Positions 1 to 6,909 are shown, counted from the first letter of the stretch. The stretch is 20,792 nucleotides of DNA from an uncultured Bacilli bacterium (GCA_948525355.1 CAOSOP010000007.1:1-20792); one strand, 5' to 3'. The notes: a model not told the origin generated them from the letters alone. Program-made: numbers and translations.

Positions 1-70
1 GCCCCGCACCGAACCCTCCTCCTGCGCCTGCGGCTACGGATTCGGGTTCGGTGCGGAAGGATGGGGCGAG
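1..70 (-). repeat. GC-rich palindromic element, copy 1 (cut by window edge)
   Basis: This is a GC-rich block in an AT-rich background. Positions 4-16 pair perfectly with 44-56 (13 bp). Read on the minus strand, the 27-nt apical region (43 down to 17) contains TCCGTAGCC then GGCG, matching the cores of the copies at 10015 and 20563. The minus-strand start CTCGCCCC (70 to 63) also matches the copy at 10015. The far end runs out of the window, so any tail is not visible. It sits upstream of the tRNA-Gln promoter and points away from it. It is a member of an unrecognised repeat family. Confidence 0.75.
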
Positions 71-94
71 CAAAAAAACACATATTTCCAACTC

Positions 95-126
95 ATTTTA
101 GTTTCTTATTGAAATGAAACTAAAAT
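95..126. promoter_or_regulatory. 11-bp inverted repeat over the tRNA-Gln promoter
   Basis: ATTTTAGTTTC (95-105) and GAAACTAAAAT (116-126) are perfect inverted repeats around a 10-bp spacer. The dyad covers the -35 box (109-114) and most of the -35/-10 spacer of the tRNA-Gln promoter. There is no T-tract after either arm, so a terminator is unlikely. An operator for a dimeric DNA-binding protein is the natural reading, but no binding protein can be named. Confidence 0.5.
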
Positions 127-137
127 AAACCTATAAT
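109..137 (+). promoter_or_regulatory. sigma-A-type promoter of tRNA-Gln
   Basis: TTGAAA (109-114) and TATAAT (132-137) are separated by 17 bp. The -10 box lies 10 bp before the mature 5' end of the tRNA, so the precursor leader would be only a few bases long. Confidence 0.8.
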
Positions 138-147
138 ATTAGAAGCT

Positions 148-222
148 TGGGGTATAGACAAGCGGTAAGTCAGCAGACTCTGAATCTGTCATGCATTGGT
201 TCGAATCCAATTACCCCAGCCA
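148..222 (+). tRNA. tRNA-Gln(CTG)
   Basis: A cloverleaf folds with acceptor arms TGGGGTA (148-154) and TACCCCA (212-218), discriminator G219 and an encoded CCA (220-222). The T arm holds GGTTCGAATCC. The anticodon stem pairs GCAGA with TCTGT (one G-T) around the loop CTCTGAA, giving anticodon CTG, which reads CAG glutamine codons. It is a single tRNA gene with its own promoter and terminator. CTG rather than the more usual TTG anticodon implies that a separate TTG isoacceptor exists elsewhere. Confidence 0.93.
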
Positions 223-236
223 TATCATATTTCGTT

Positions 237-272
237 GAACTTATTGGCAATTCATAATAGGTTCTTTTTTTA
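237..272 (+). terminator. intrinsic terminator after tRNA-Gln
   Basis: GAACTTATT (237-245) pairs with AATAGGTTC (256-264), 9 bp with one G-U, around a 10-nt loop. It is followed by a T-run to about 271. No T-run follows on the minus strand, so it should not stop transcripts coming from the ChrA pair. Confidence 0.75.
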
Positions 273-308
273 TAGATATTTTGTTTTATAGCAAATGTAA
301 TGCTTTCT

Positions 309-977
309 TTAAATAAATTTGTTTATTAAAGAACTAATACGATTAATATTCATTGCTCTAGTAAGCTGTATAGGTTCATAAAAAGTATATATTACCGCTC
401 CGCAAACACCAGCGATTAGAATTAAAAATGCTGGATGTAATTTCCCTTTTGTTAATTTGTATAAGACATATAGCGCTATAAATAAAATCAAACTTACATA
501 ATCAAAACTTGTAACTTTCACAACATCATTACTAACTATTCCTTTAGGAGCAAAAATACTGCTAAATAAGAACCATAATCCAGTAGATAAAATCATTCCT
601 ATAATTATTGGATTAATACCTTCAATTATTTTTCTTATATATTTGTTAGAGGAAAAAGTTTGAAACAAAGAGGCAATTAATAGAATTATTAAAAGCGAAG
701 GAGTTACAACACCCAAAGTAGCACATAAAGAACCAAGAATAGAATATCCTGCACCTAACTCAGCACCAGATACCGTTGATCCAATAAAAGTAGCAATATT
801 AATAGCAAATGGACCTGGAGTGGATTCACTAACTGCAATTAATTGCGTTAACATTTCTTCATCAATCCATCCGTTGGCTAACATTTCTGATTCAATTAGT
901 GGTATCATCGCGTGACCTCCACCAAATGTGAATATGCCTATTTTAAAAAATATCAAGAATAATTTAAGAAGTATCAT
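309..977 (-). CDS. ChrA-family transporter half, distal subunit
   Basis: This 222-aa protein is a membrane protein of the chromate ion transporter (CHR/ChrA) family. The N-terminal signature FKIGIFTFGGGHAMIPLIE (residues 11-29) and the ESTPGP motif near residue 50 are the hallmarks of one CHR domain, followed by several hydrophobic segments. At about 220 aa it is a 'short' ChrA with one domain; full-length ChrA proteins have two. It overlaps the upstream homologue by 4 bp (ATGA), so the two should be co-translated and probably act as a heteromeric pair. AGAGGA precedes the ATG. Family members export chromate, but in anaerobic Bacillota the native substrate is often unknown, so the substrate here is not established. 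Confidence 0.85.
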   Translation of the reverse strand: MILLKLFLIFFKIGIFTFGGGHAMIPLIESEMLANGWIDEEMLTQLIAVSESTPGPFAINIATFIGSTVSGAELGAGYSILGSLCATLGVVTPSLLIILLIASLFQTFSSNKYIRKIIEGINPIIIGMILSTGLWFLFSSIFAPKGIVSNDVVKVTSFDYVSLILFIALYVLYKLTKGKLHPAFLILIAGVCGAVIYTFYEPIQLTRAMNINRISSLINKFI

Positions 978-1636
978 TTTAATGTCCTCTTTAACTCATT
1001 GCTGCTCTCTTCCACAACTTCTTTTTGCATTGAAATGCCGCATAAACCTATTGATATTCCAAATCCTAGCAAAATAATATTAATAGAAGAAAAATCAATA
1101 TTAAGCAATTTCAACGCGAACATAAACACTGTTGTAATTACAAACAAAATACAAGCCATTGCAGTTTTTGGCATTTTCTTAAAGAGCTTTTCAGCTGCAG
1201 ATATAATTAAAACTGCAACAGCAGCTTGTATACCTATAAACGCATTTTTAATCCATTCAATACTTATAAATTTTTCAAAGAACAATGATATAACAAAAAT
1301 TATGACAAAAGATGGAATAACTAGAAATAAAGTTGAAAGTAAAGCACCAACTATTCCACCAACTTTATAGCCAACATAAGTTGCAGTATTCACTGATACA
1401 GGGCCAGGAGTAGATTCTGATATAATTAAAACTTCCATTATTTCTATATCAGTAAGCCATTTCTTCTTTTCTACTATTTCTCTTTGTATCAAAGGAAGCA
1501 TTGCGTATCCTCCACCAAATGTAAATAGTCCTATTTTAAAAAACACACTAATAAGACTTAGCGCCTTCTTCGCGGTAATTTTACCATGAGACATTTTTAT
1601 CTTTTGATAGAAATTATATAGCCTTCCTTTTTTCAT
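974..1636 (-). CDS. ChrA-family transporter half, proximal subunit
   Basis: This 220-aa protein is the second single-domain ChrA homologue. It shows FKIGLFTFGGGYAMLPLIQ (about residues 33-51), ESTPGP (near residue 75) and hydrophobic segments. It is the first gene of a two-gene unit with the 222-aa partner. The start is uncertain. The ATG at 1636 has no ribosome binding site and lies about 9 bp after a TATAAT box, so it would be almost leaderless. An internal ATG at 1594 would leave a leader of about 43 nt and still precede the conserved motif by 17 residues, but its AAAAGA is only a weak binding site. The gene is divergent from the PucR-like regulator across a repeat-rich spacer. Confidence 0.83.
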   Translation of the reverse strand: MKKGRLYNFYQKIKMSHGKITAKKALSLISVFFKIGLFTFGGGYAMLPLIQREIVEKKKWLTDIEIMEVLIISESTPGPVSVNTATYVGYKVGGIVGALLSTLFLVIPSFVIIFVISLFFEKFISIEWIKNAFIGIQAAVAVLIISAAEKLFKKMPKTAMACILFVITTVFMFALKLLNIDFSSINIILLGFGISIGLCGISMQKEVVEESSNELKRTLK

Positions 1637-1644
1637 CGTTTTTT

Positions 1645-1653
1645 ATTATAACA
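1645..1653 (-). promoter_or_regulatory. extended -10 promoter for the ChrA pair
   Basis: On the minus strand the sequence reads TG-T-TATAAT, an extended -10 element, followed by AAAAAACGATG. No convincing -35 is present at 17 bp, as expected for extended -10 promoters. The transcript would start within a few bases of the ATG at 1636. Confidence 0.5.
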
Positions 1654-1718
1654 AAAATTTTTTTCTATTTCTATTTACTATAGATTATTACAATTATTTA
1701 TAGAAGTATATTCGTTCG

Positions 1719-2016
1719 TGTACATTTAGATACTAAACGAAATACAAATTAGATACATTTAGATACAAAACCGGGTACATTTTTGGCCAAAGTGTGTACA
1801 AAACGAGATACATTTAGATGCAAAAAGATACAAAATGAGATACATTTTTAAATTTGATAATGCACATAAAGATACATATTATGTGCATTTAGATACAAAA
1901 TGAAATACACATTAGGTACATTTAGGTACAAAATTGGGTACATTTTTGACCAAAGCGTGTACAAAACGAGATACATTTAGATACAAAGAGATACAAAATG
2001 AGATACATTTTTAAAA
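1719..2016. repeat. direct repeat (period 163 bp) with phased TACATTT motifs
   Basis: This stretch is non-coding. The segment 1719-1853 recurs as 1882-2016, offset by 163 bp. Over the best-aligned 115 bp (1739-1853 against 1902-2016) I count nine differences. Inside, TACATTT occurs at 1721, 1754, 1776, 1809, 1841, 1917, 1939, 1972 and 2004, with a GCATTT variant at 1884. Steps are 33, 22, 33, 32, 43, 33, 22, 33 and 32 bp, close to whole helical turns. Each copy also carries TTTTGGCCAAA or a one-base variant, flanked by GTAC. The 22-bp steps and frequent stops rule out a coding repeat. It occupies the space between the divergent ChrA pair and the PucR-like gene. An iteron-like protein-binding array is the best description. 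Confidence 0.75.
1859..1889. repeat. 11-bp inverted repeat between the two direct repeats
   Basis: AATGCACATAA (1859-1869) and TTATGTGCATT (1879-1889) are perfect inverted repeats with a 9-bp spacer. The dyad falls at the junction between the two long direct repeats and overlaps the start of the second one. It could be an operator or a relic of the duplication. Confidence 0.5.
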
Positions 2017-2110
2017 TCATAGTAGGCTCTTTAACTTATCGAAAACGGGCTTTTTTTATTTCTTGCTATTCTTTTTTCGTCCAGTTTTTTTCGTGTTTTT
2101 CTTTTTTCAA

Positions 2111-2130
2111 CAAAATTCGACAAAATTCGA
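2111..2130. repeat. tandem pair of CAAAATTCGA
   Basis: The 10-bp unit CAAAATTCGA occurs twice in exact tandem, 43 bp before the start of the PucR-like gene and one helical turn apart. It could be a binding site pair for that gene's promoter. I see no clear -35/-10 pair for the gene, so the promoter is not assigned. Confidence 0.4.
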
Positions 2131-2172
2131 CAATGCAAAATGTGAAAATAACCATCTATAGAGGTGATGGAC

Positions 2173-3300
2173 ATGAAATATAATGATATTCTTCAATCCA
2201 TTATAGATGGCTTTAAGTTAATAAAAGAAGAGGACGAAAAAATAGGTTTTATAAACGAAAAGCAAATTCTTTTCTTGTCTAATGATGAGTCATTCCATGG
2301 AAAAAGCTATAAAGAAGCTAAGCTTATTCGAAAAGGACAAAGAAAGAATATAATAATGGCCAGTTCGAAAGGACAAATGGTAAGTCTTTTACCCCTTGTT
2401 TTTGATAATAGCATAATATCTGTTTATGCAATTTTTTCTAAACCACATAGATTAGATGAATTACAAAAACTTGTTTTAGAATCTATTGAAGGGATATTAA
2501 AAAAAGTCGACGCAATCGAAGATGGTACGATTAAGCTTGATTTAGATAATATTAAACCTAAAGAGGTTAAGAAGGAGGAATCAAACAAAAAAGTCGATAA
2601 TGAAAAGAAGAAAAAGGTTCTAACTCCTCGCTTATTAAAAGAACTAGTTATCGAAAAAGATTTTGATTATATTCGTGCATGGTTATTTATATCACCTTTT
2701 TCAAATTACAATGAATTCAGCAGCAAATTAAAAACTTTCTTTTCTACTAGCGAAATGGAGCATGTATCTGATGGACTTATAGTTTTTTCTAAAGTAAACC
2801 CAAGTGAAAGCATCAATGATTTTATTGATAAATCTAATTCTAAAGTGCTCTGTTCTTATCGTTTTGATATCAATTATAAGAGTAGAATACTTCCAACACT
2901 TAAATCTTTGACATATGTTCCAAACCCCAAAAAAGAATCTGGAATAATAAAATTTGAAGATAACGAAGAAAAAGCGAGCATTATTCTTTCATATTTAAAT
3001 AACCCCTACCTCTATTATCAAGAAATAAAAACTCTTCATAATTTAGAAAAAAATCCAAATCTGTATAAATCATTTACTACATATGTTAGTACAAGATTTA
3101 ATTTTAATAGAACTTGTGAACTACTTAAAGTACATAGAAATACGATTTATAATCGTTTAAAAAAGATATTTGAATTGTTTCATAAAGATCCTGATAGTGA
3201 AGCTACTTACTATTCCTTATATTCACTATATATCCTTTCACAATCAATAAGAGATTGTTTTTTACCCGATATCACATCAAAAGATGTAGCTCATTTATGA
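2173..3300 (+). CDS. PucR/CdaR-like HTH transcriptional regulator
   Basis: This 375-aa protein ends in a PucR-type helix-turn-helix (about residues 297-336). The diagnostic run CELLKVHRNTIYNRLKKI matches the family pattern in which HRNT and RLKKI form the recognition region. The N-terminal half (1-120) is a possible sensor domain that I do not recognise. A lysine/glutamate-rich linker follows (about 125-150), then a middle region (about 155-285) with little recognisable similarity. The start at 2173 is chosen because AGAGGTG lies 6 bp upstream; GTG 2164 and ATG 2167 would overlap that site. It is divergent from the ChrA pair, with the phased repeat array between them, so it may bind there; that is inference. 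Its 3' end overlaps rlmH by 10 bp, convergently. The ligand is unknown. Confidence 0.75.
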   Translation: MKYNDILQSIIDGFKLIKEEDEKIGFINEKQILFLSNDESFHGKSYKEAKLIRKGQRKNIIMASSKGQMVSLLPLVFDNSIISVYAIFSKPHRLDELQKLVLESIEGILKKVDAIEDGTIKLDLDNIKPKEVKKEESNKKVDNEKKKKVLTPRLLKELVIEKDFDYIRAWLFISPFSNYNEFSSKLKTFFSTSEMEHVSDGLIVFSKVNPSESINDFIDKSNSKVLCSYRFDINYKSRILPTLKSLTYVPNPKKESGIIKFEDNEEKASIILSYLNNPYLYYQEIKTLHNLEKNPNLYKSFTTYVSTRFNFNRTCELLKVHRNTIYNRLKKIFELFHKDPDSEATYYSLYSLYILSQSIRDCFLPDITSKDVAHL

Positions 3301-3767
3301 TATGTTTGATTGCTATTTATTTTAAAAACTCGATAAATCTGTTCCATCATCAATAGCAAGCACATCGGATGTACAAAAGTTAAATCGGACAGTTTCAAAC
3401 ATAAGTCAGCTCTTCTTCTTAATTTATCACTAAGCCCATAAGATGATCCTATAACAATCTTTATTCTGCTCTTATTGTTCTTTTCACTATTTATATAATT
3501 TGCAAGTTCAATTGAGTCAAGACTTCTACCATGTAAATCACAAAGTATCAATAAATCCTGTTGATCAATTTTAGACAAGACGCTTTCAGCTTCTTTATCT
3601 AATCCATTAATAATTTCCTTTTCACTAGGTTCTTTTTTATATGTCACATCATCAAAAAAACAAATTTCAACATCACAAAATGGTCTTAATAATGTTTTAT
3701 ACTTTGAAATACCTTCTAAAATATAATCTTCTTTGATTTTACCTATCAAATAAAAAGAAACTCTCAC
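3291..3767 (-). CDS. rlmH: 23S rRNA pseudouridine-1915 N3-methyltransferase RlmH
   Basis: This 158-aa SPOUT-class methyltransferase modifies pseudouridine 1915 in helix 69 of 23S rRNA on assembled ribosomes. The usual family length is about 155-160 aa. The SAM-binding knot shows IVIGSSYGLSDKLRRRAD (about 104-121), LKLSDLTFVHP and the C-terminal EQIYRVFKI...YHK. The stretch after the TF motif reads HPMCLLLMMEQIYR where most homologues have an HQ..R pattern, a small divergence at the knot exit. It is the last gene of the rplI-dnaB-walJ-rlmH unit and overlaps walJ by 4 bp. In many Bacillota rlmH also lies near walJ. Confidence 0.92.
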   Translation of the reverse strand: MRVSFYLIGKIKEDYILEGISKYKTLLRPFCDVEICFFDDVTYKKEPSEKEIINGLDKEAESVLSKIDQQDLLILCDLHGRSLDSIELANYINSEKNNKSRIKIVIGSSYGLSDKLRRRADLCLKLSDLTFVHPMCLLLMMEQIYRVFKINSNQTYHK

Positions 3768-4519
3768 TTCACCAACTCCTTAATTAGAGTCTCTTCATTT
3801 TGCTTTAAACATAAAACCTTTATTCTTTCATCAACTCTTCCGGTCTGAGCCAAAAAAACTTCATTATATGCTTTAAGAACCAATTCTTCTGTATTACATT
3901 CTTCAGATAAATGTGCGAACATCAAAACTCTTGTTTTGTTTCCAACAAAAGAAGTTAAATAATATGCTGAATCGATATTATTCAAATGTCCTTTATCAGA
4001 CATATTTCGACGAATCAAATATAAAGGTCTATTTGAATTAAGCTCCATATTTGAATCGTGATTAGCTTCAATAATATAAAACTCGGCATTACTAACTAAA
4101 TCCATAACTTCAGTAGAAATAAAACCAGTATCAGTTATATACACAAGTTTTTCATTTGTATAACTTGAAGAAATCAAATATCCATAACAAGGGACATCAT
4201 GGCTAAGCTTTAAAGGGATAACTTCTAATGTATTAAAACGATAAATAACACTTGGACTTAGCGAATTGTTTTTGCTATTAACACATACCTCAGGTCCATA
4301 AATCTTATCATCATCAAAAATACTCAAGTACTTCGTGTGGTCACTGTGTGAATGAGTAATTAAAATAGCCGAAATATCATCAAAACCTTTACCAAAAGAA
4401 GTCAAAGCCTTCTTTATGCGTTTTAAACTTATTCCCGCATCAATTTGTATCAATGTTTTTCCATCATAAACTAAAGTAGCATTTCCTCTACTTCCCGAGC
4501 CAACATTGTTAATTATCAT
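3764..4519 (-). CDS. walJ: metallo-beta-lactamase-fold hydrolase, WalJ/YycJ type
   Basis: This 251-aa protein has the metallo-beta-lactamase fold. The N-terminal VGSGSRGNATLV (6-17) is typical of the YycJ/WalJ group. The metal-binding THSHSDH (55-61, HxHxDH) follows, with further ligands likely at the LSHD, ITDTG and FAHLSEE segments. WalJ in Bacillus belongs to the WalRK neighbourhood and has been linked to coordinating cell division with DNA replication, acting as a putative 5'-3' exonuclease. No walRK genes are present here. The gene instead overlaps dnaB by 11 bp at its start and rlmH by 4 bp at its end. Assignment to the WalJ group is good; the biochemical substrate is not shown by the sequence. 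Confidence 0.85.
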   Translation of the reverse strand: MIINNVGSGSRGNATLVYDGKTLIQIDAGISLKRIKKALTSFGKGFDDISAILITHSHSDHTKYLSIFDDDKIYGPEVCVNSKNNSLSPSVIYRFNTLEVIPLKLSHDVPCYGYLISSSYTNEKLVYITDTGFISTEVMDLVSNAEFYIIEANHDSNMELNSNRPLYLIRRNMSDKGHLNNIDSAYYLTSFVGNKTRVLMFAHLSEECNTEELVLKAYNEVFLAQTGRVDERIKVLCLKQNEETLIKELVK

Positions 4520-5930
4520 TAAGTATGTCCTCCATACTTAAATCAGGTATTTCAAAATGACAATGTGGTTTATCAAATTCAAATTCAACGATTCCAGTTC
4601 GACCGTTTCTATTTTTTGCAATGTTTAAAATAACCTTAGATATAGGGCTGACTTCAGTATCAGCAGGAGAAGGAACCTCTGTTTCATCCTTCTTTTTACT
4701 ATCATCATCATTTCGATAATAATCTGGACGATATAAAAGGAAGACCTGGTCGGCGTCTTGTTCAATTGCACCAGATTCTCTTAAGTCCCATAACTCAGGC
4801 GAGTGATTTTTTCTTTGATCAACACCACGTGATAACTGACTTAAGGCCAAAACTGGTATGGCAAGTTCTTTGGCAAGTCCTTTTAAACTTGCAGAAATCT
4901 GCGCAACTTCTTGCTGTCTATTACCATCTTTTCTAGTGACATCTGGAACTATTAAACCTATATAGTCGATAACGATTAAACTTAAATTCGGACAGGCAGC
5001 CTTAAGCTTTCTCGACTTAGCTAATATATCAGATAATTTTTGGCCTGGAGAATCATCGATAAATATAGGAAGATTCTTTAATCTATCAATTCCTTTATAA
5101 ACAGCAGTTTTATTAGATAAAACTTCTTCGCTCTTATCATTCTTTTCTTCAAATACCTGATGAATTCCTTTTCCATCAACCATCGATCTATTTTGAAGCA
5201 TTCTCATCGCGATTTGTTTTTTATCCATTTCCAAAGAAAAAATACCAACAGCACGATTCTTCAAAGCAACATTTAGAGCAAAATTAATCGCAATAGCCGT
5301 TTTACCAACTGATGGTCTTGCAGCTAGAATACATAGATATCCTGGCTGAAATCCTTCAGTAATACGATCAAACTCATCAAAACCAGTATAGACATTGTTA
5401 GTTGGATTTTTAAAATCAACAGCCATCTGCTCTAGTGCATCACTGATTTTAGAAAACTCAGTCACTTCCCTCTGTCTTGTAATCGAAACAATTTGCTGCT
5501 CAACTTGACCTAAAAAGACTGAAAAATCTAAAGCTTTTTCATTATAAATATTCTTAAAAGTATCAAAAGTAACAATACATTTACGAACTAAAGTAGCATT
5601 CTTTATTTTACGGATATACGAATCCAAATTAGTATTTCCTATTGCTGCCGCTTGTAAATATTCAATATGACTCTCTCCACCAGCCTTGCTCTTTTCTTTT
5701 GACTTAGCTAGATGGTCAATGACGGTTGCAATATCAAGATCAAATGGTCGATGACTTGCTTCTTTAACAAAAGCATCATAAATTTCCTTAAGCGCACGAA
5801 AAACAACTTTATTTTTAGGATTTAAAAAATCATCCTCACTTAGTGATTCCATTACCACGCGCGATTCATTAGGAAAAGATAAAACATTTCCTAAAACAGC
5901 GTTCTCAATTGAAAAATCCTCATTGCTCAC
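4509..5930 (-). CDS. dnaB: replicative DNA helicase DnaB (DnaC in Bacillus)
   Basis: This 473-aa hexameric 5'-3' helicase unwinds DNA ahead of the replisome. The N-terminal DnaB domain (about 1-110) starts with SIENAVLGNVL. The RecA-like ATPase domain carries Walker A ARPSVGKT (204-211), FSLEM, the Walker B IVIDYIGL, LSQLSRGVDQR and DLRESGAIEQDADQV. A low-complexity acidic/lysine insert lies between the DYYR segment and the KVILNIAKNRNG segment; this position is variable in the family. Length is normal. Its start overlaps rplI by 4 bp (ATGA), the conserved rplI-dnaB pairing of Bacillota. No intein or frameshift is seen. Confidence 0.96.
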   Translation of the reverse strand: MSNEDFSIENAVLGNVLSFPNESRVVMESLSEDDFLNPKNKVVFRALKEIYDAFVKEASHRPFDLDIATVIDHLAKSKEKSKAGGESHIEYLQAAAIGNTNLDSYIRKIKNATLVRKCIVTFDTFKNIYNEKALDFSVFLGQVEQQIVSITRQREVTEFSKISDALEQMAVDFKNPTNNVYTGFDEFDRITEGFQPGYLCILAARPSVGKTAIAINFALNVALKNRAVGIFSLEMDKKQIAMRMLQNRSMVDGKGIHQVFEEKNDKSEEVLSNKTAVYKGIDRLKNLPIFIDDSPGQKLSDILAKSRKLKAACPNLSLIVIDYIGLIVPDVTRKDGNRQQEVAQISASLKGLAKELAIPVLALSQLSRGVDQRKNHSPELWDLRESGAIEQDADQVFLLYRPDYYRNDDDSKKKDETEVPSPADTEVSPISKVILNIAKNRNGRTGIVEFEFDKPHCHFEIPDLSMEDILNDN

Positions 5931-6379
5931 TGCTTCTTCTTCTCCTTAACATGAATGTGAATAGTTGAAACCACACCCTTATATAATTCAATATTCATTT
6001 CACCTGTACCAAAATAAGTCACAGGTTCAGCTTTAATAAATCTTTTTTTATCAACAGAAAAACCTCTCTGTCTTAATTCATTCTCTATTTGCTTTAAAGA
6101 AATCTGACCAATCATATATCCATTTCTTCCAGCAGTAGCTAAAAACTCAAGTGTAACTTTATCAAGTTCCTCTTTGACCTTAAGAGCTTCTTGCCTTAAA
6201 GCTTCCTGTCTAGAAGCTTCGTCAGCTTGTTCTTTATTATAATCTTTAACAGCTTGTTCATTAAAAAGTCTTCCATATCCACGAGGTATGATAAAATTAG
6301 CACCAAAGCCATCACTAACATCAACAACATCGCCTTTTTTTCCAACTTTTTTCAAGTCTTTAAGCATTAAAACCTTCAT
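5927..6379 (-). CDS. rplI: 50S ribosomal protein bL9
   Basis: This 150-aa ribosomal protein binds 23S rRNA at the base of the L1 stalk and helps maintain reading-frame fidelity. The N-terminal rRNA-binding domain has the family signature GKKGDVVDVSDGFGANFIIP followed by RGYG (residues 13-36). A long charged helix (about 42-75) leads to the C-terminal domain. Length matches the family. AAAAAGGAGG stands 8 bp before the ATG. It is the first gene of the rplI-dnaB-walJ-rlmH unit. A TTGACA sits on the minus strand about 75 bp upstream, but I could not pair it with a well-spaced -10. Confidence 0.96.
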   Translation of the reverse strand: MKVLMLKDLKKVGKKGDVVDVSDGFGANFIIPRGYGRLFNEQAVKDYNKEQADEASRQEALRQEALKVKEELDKVTLEFLATAGRNGYMIGQISLKQIENELRQRGFSVDKKRFIKAEPVTYFGTGEMNIELYKGVVSTIHIHVKEKKKQ

Positions 6380-6564
6380 ATCACTACCTCCTTTTTTATC
6401 TTATCACAAAAAATTAAAACTTCATATAAAAAAGTAATAATACTTGGTTAGATGTCAAAGTTAATGCAACCTCATACCATTTACCCAATTTCATCAATAC
6501 ACTTCACTTTCTCATAGGGAGTTAAAATCTTTGCATAATAAATATCATGTTACTTTTTCTTCTT

Positions 6565-6586
6565 AAAGGAGGTTTCATTTATGTAG
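6565..6586 (+). promoter_or_regulatory. strong ribosome binding site driving ATG-TAG
   Basis: AAAGGAGG (6565-6572) is followed after 8 bp by ATG (6581) and immediately by TAG (6584). The open frame that continues in phase then begins at TTG 6590. It is either a start-stop minimal frame or a nonsense change at codon 2. Confidence 0.7.
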
Positions 6587-6589
6587 ATC

Positions 6590-6847
6590 TTGAAGGAAAA
6601 AGCCAAATTCTTTCTTCTTTCTTTTGATGACAGTATGTCTATTCAAGCTTACCTTAACAAAAGAATATCATTAAATCTAGTTGCTGCAGATTTCATATCA
6701 AATTATTTTAGCGTTTTAGACTCGGCATTAACTTCAATGTGTCTTTCAAACAATGTAACTAACATCTCTATTTTATTGCGTCAAACAACTTATCATGTAA
6801 CAAACAATTCAATGATGCAAAGTCAAAACTTTTCTACTTTATTATAA
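6590..6847 (+). CDS. unrecognised small protein, start disrupted by codon-2 TAG
   Basis: This is an open frame of 85 codons from TTG 6590 to TAA. The real translation signal, AAAGGAGG then ATG at 6581, is in the same frame but is followed at once by TAG. Intact translation would therefore need re-initiation at TTG two codons later, or suppression of TAG. The product is mixed hydrophobic and polar, rich in Ser, Asn, Leu and Met, with no membrane-length segment or motif I recognise. It may be a recently broken gene, a leader-type element, or a real short protein made at a low level. Base composition resembles its neighbours. It lies upstream of the DIP1984-family gene, which has its own promoter. 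Confidence 0.4.
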   Translation: MKEKAKFFLLSFDDSMSIQAYLNKRISLNLVAADFISNYFSVLDSALTSMCLSNNVTNISILLRQTTYHVTNNSMMQSQNFSTLL

Positions 6848-6854
6848 AAAAGTC

Positions 6855-6882
6855 TTCTTAATAGCAGAAAAAGTGCTATACT
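6855..6882 (+). promoter_or_regulatory. promoter of the DIP1984-family gene
   Basis: TTCTTA (6855-6860) and TATACT (6877-6882) are 16 bp apart. The -10 is preceded by TGC, giving an extended -10. The start codon is 28 bp downstream with GGAGGG between, so the leader is short. Confidence 0.55.
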
Positions 6883-6909
6883 TTAAACAAATAAAAATGG
6901 AGGGAACCT

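Noticed and set aside
1..70. Assembly contamination or adapter as the source of the GC-rich blocks
   Set aside because: Three diverged copies with compensated stems lie at natural gene boundaries, and two have AT-rich homologous tails. Contamination would give identical or unrelated sequence.
237..272. Bidirectional terminator serving the ChrA pair as well
   Set aside because: On the minus strand the hairpin is followed by AACG rather than a T-run.
309..1636. One chrA gene broken by a frameshift
   Set aside because: Each half has a complete CHR domain with its own start, and the 4-bp ATGA overlap is a normal coupling signal. Paired short ChrA genes are a known arrangement.
1721..2010. CRISPR array
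   Set aside because: The repeats are short, the spacing alternates between 22 and 33 bp, the 'spacers' are themselves repeated in the second copy, and no cas genes are present.
1998..2183. Plus-strand open frame starting in the repeat array
   Set aside because: It has no ribosome binding site, its first part is the TACATTT repeat, the rest is T-rich spacer, and it overlaps the start of the PucR-like gene.
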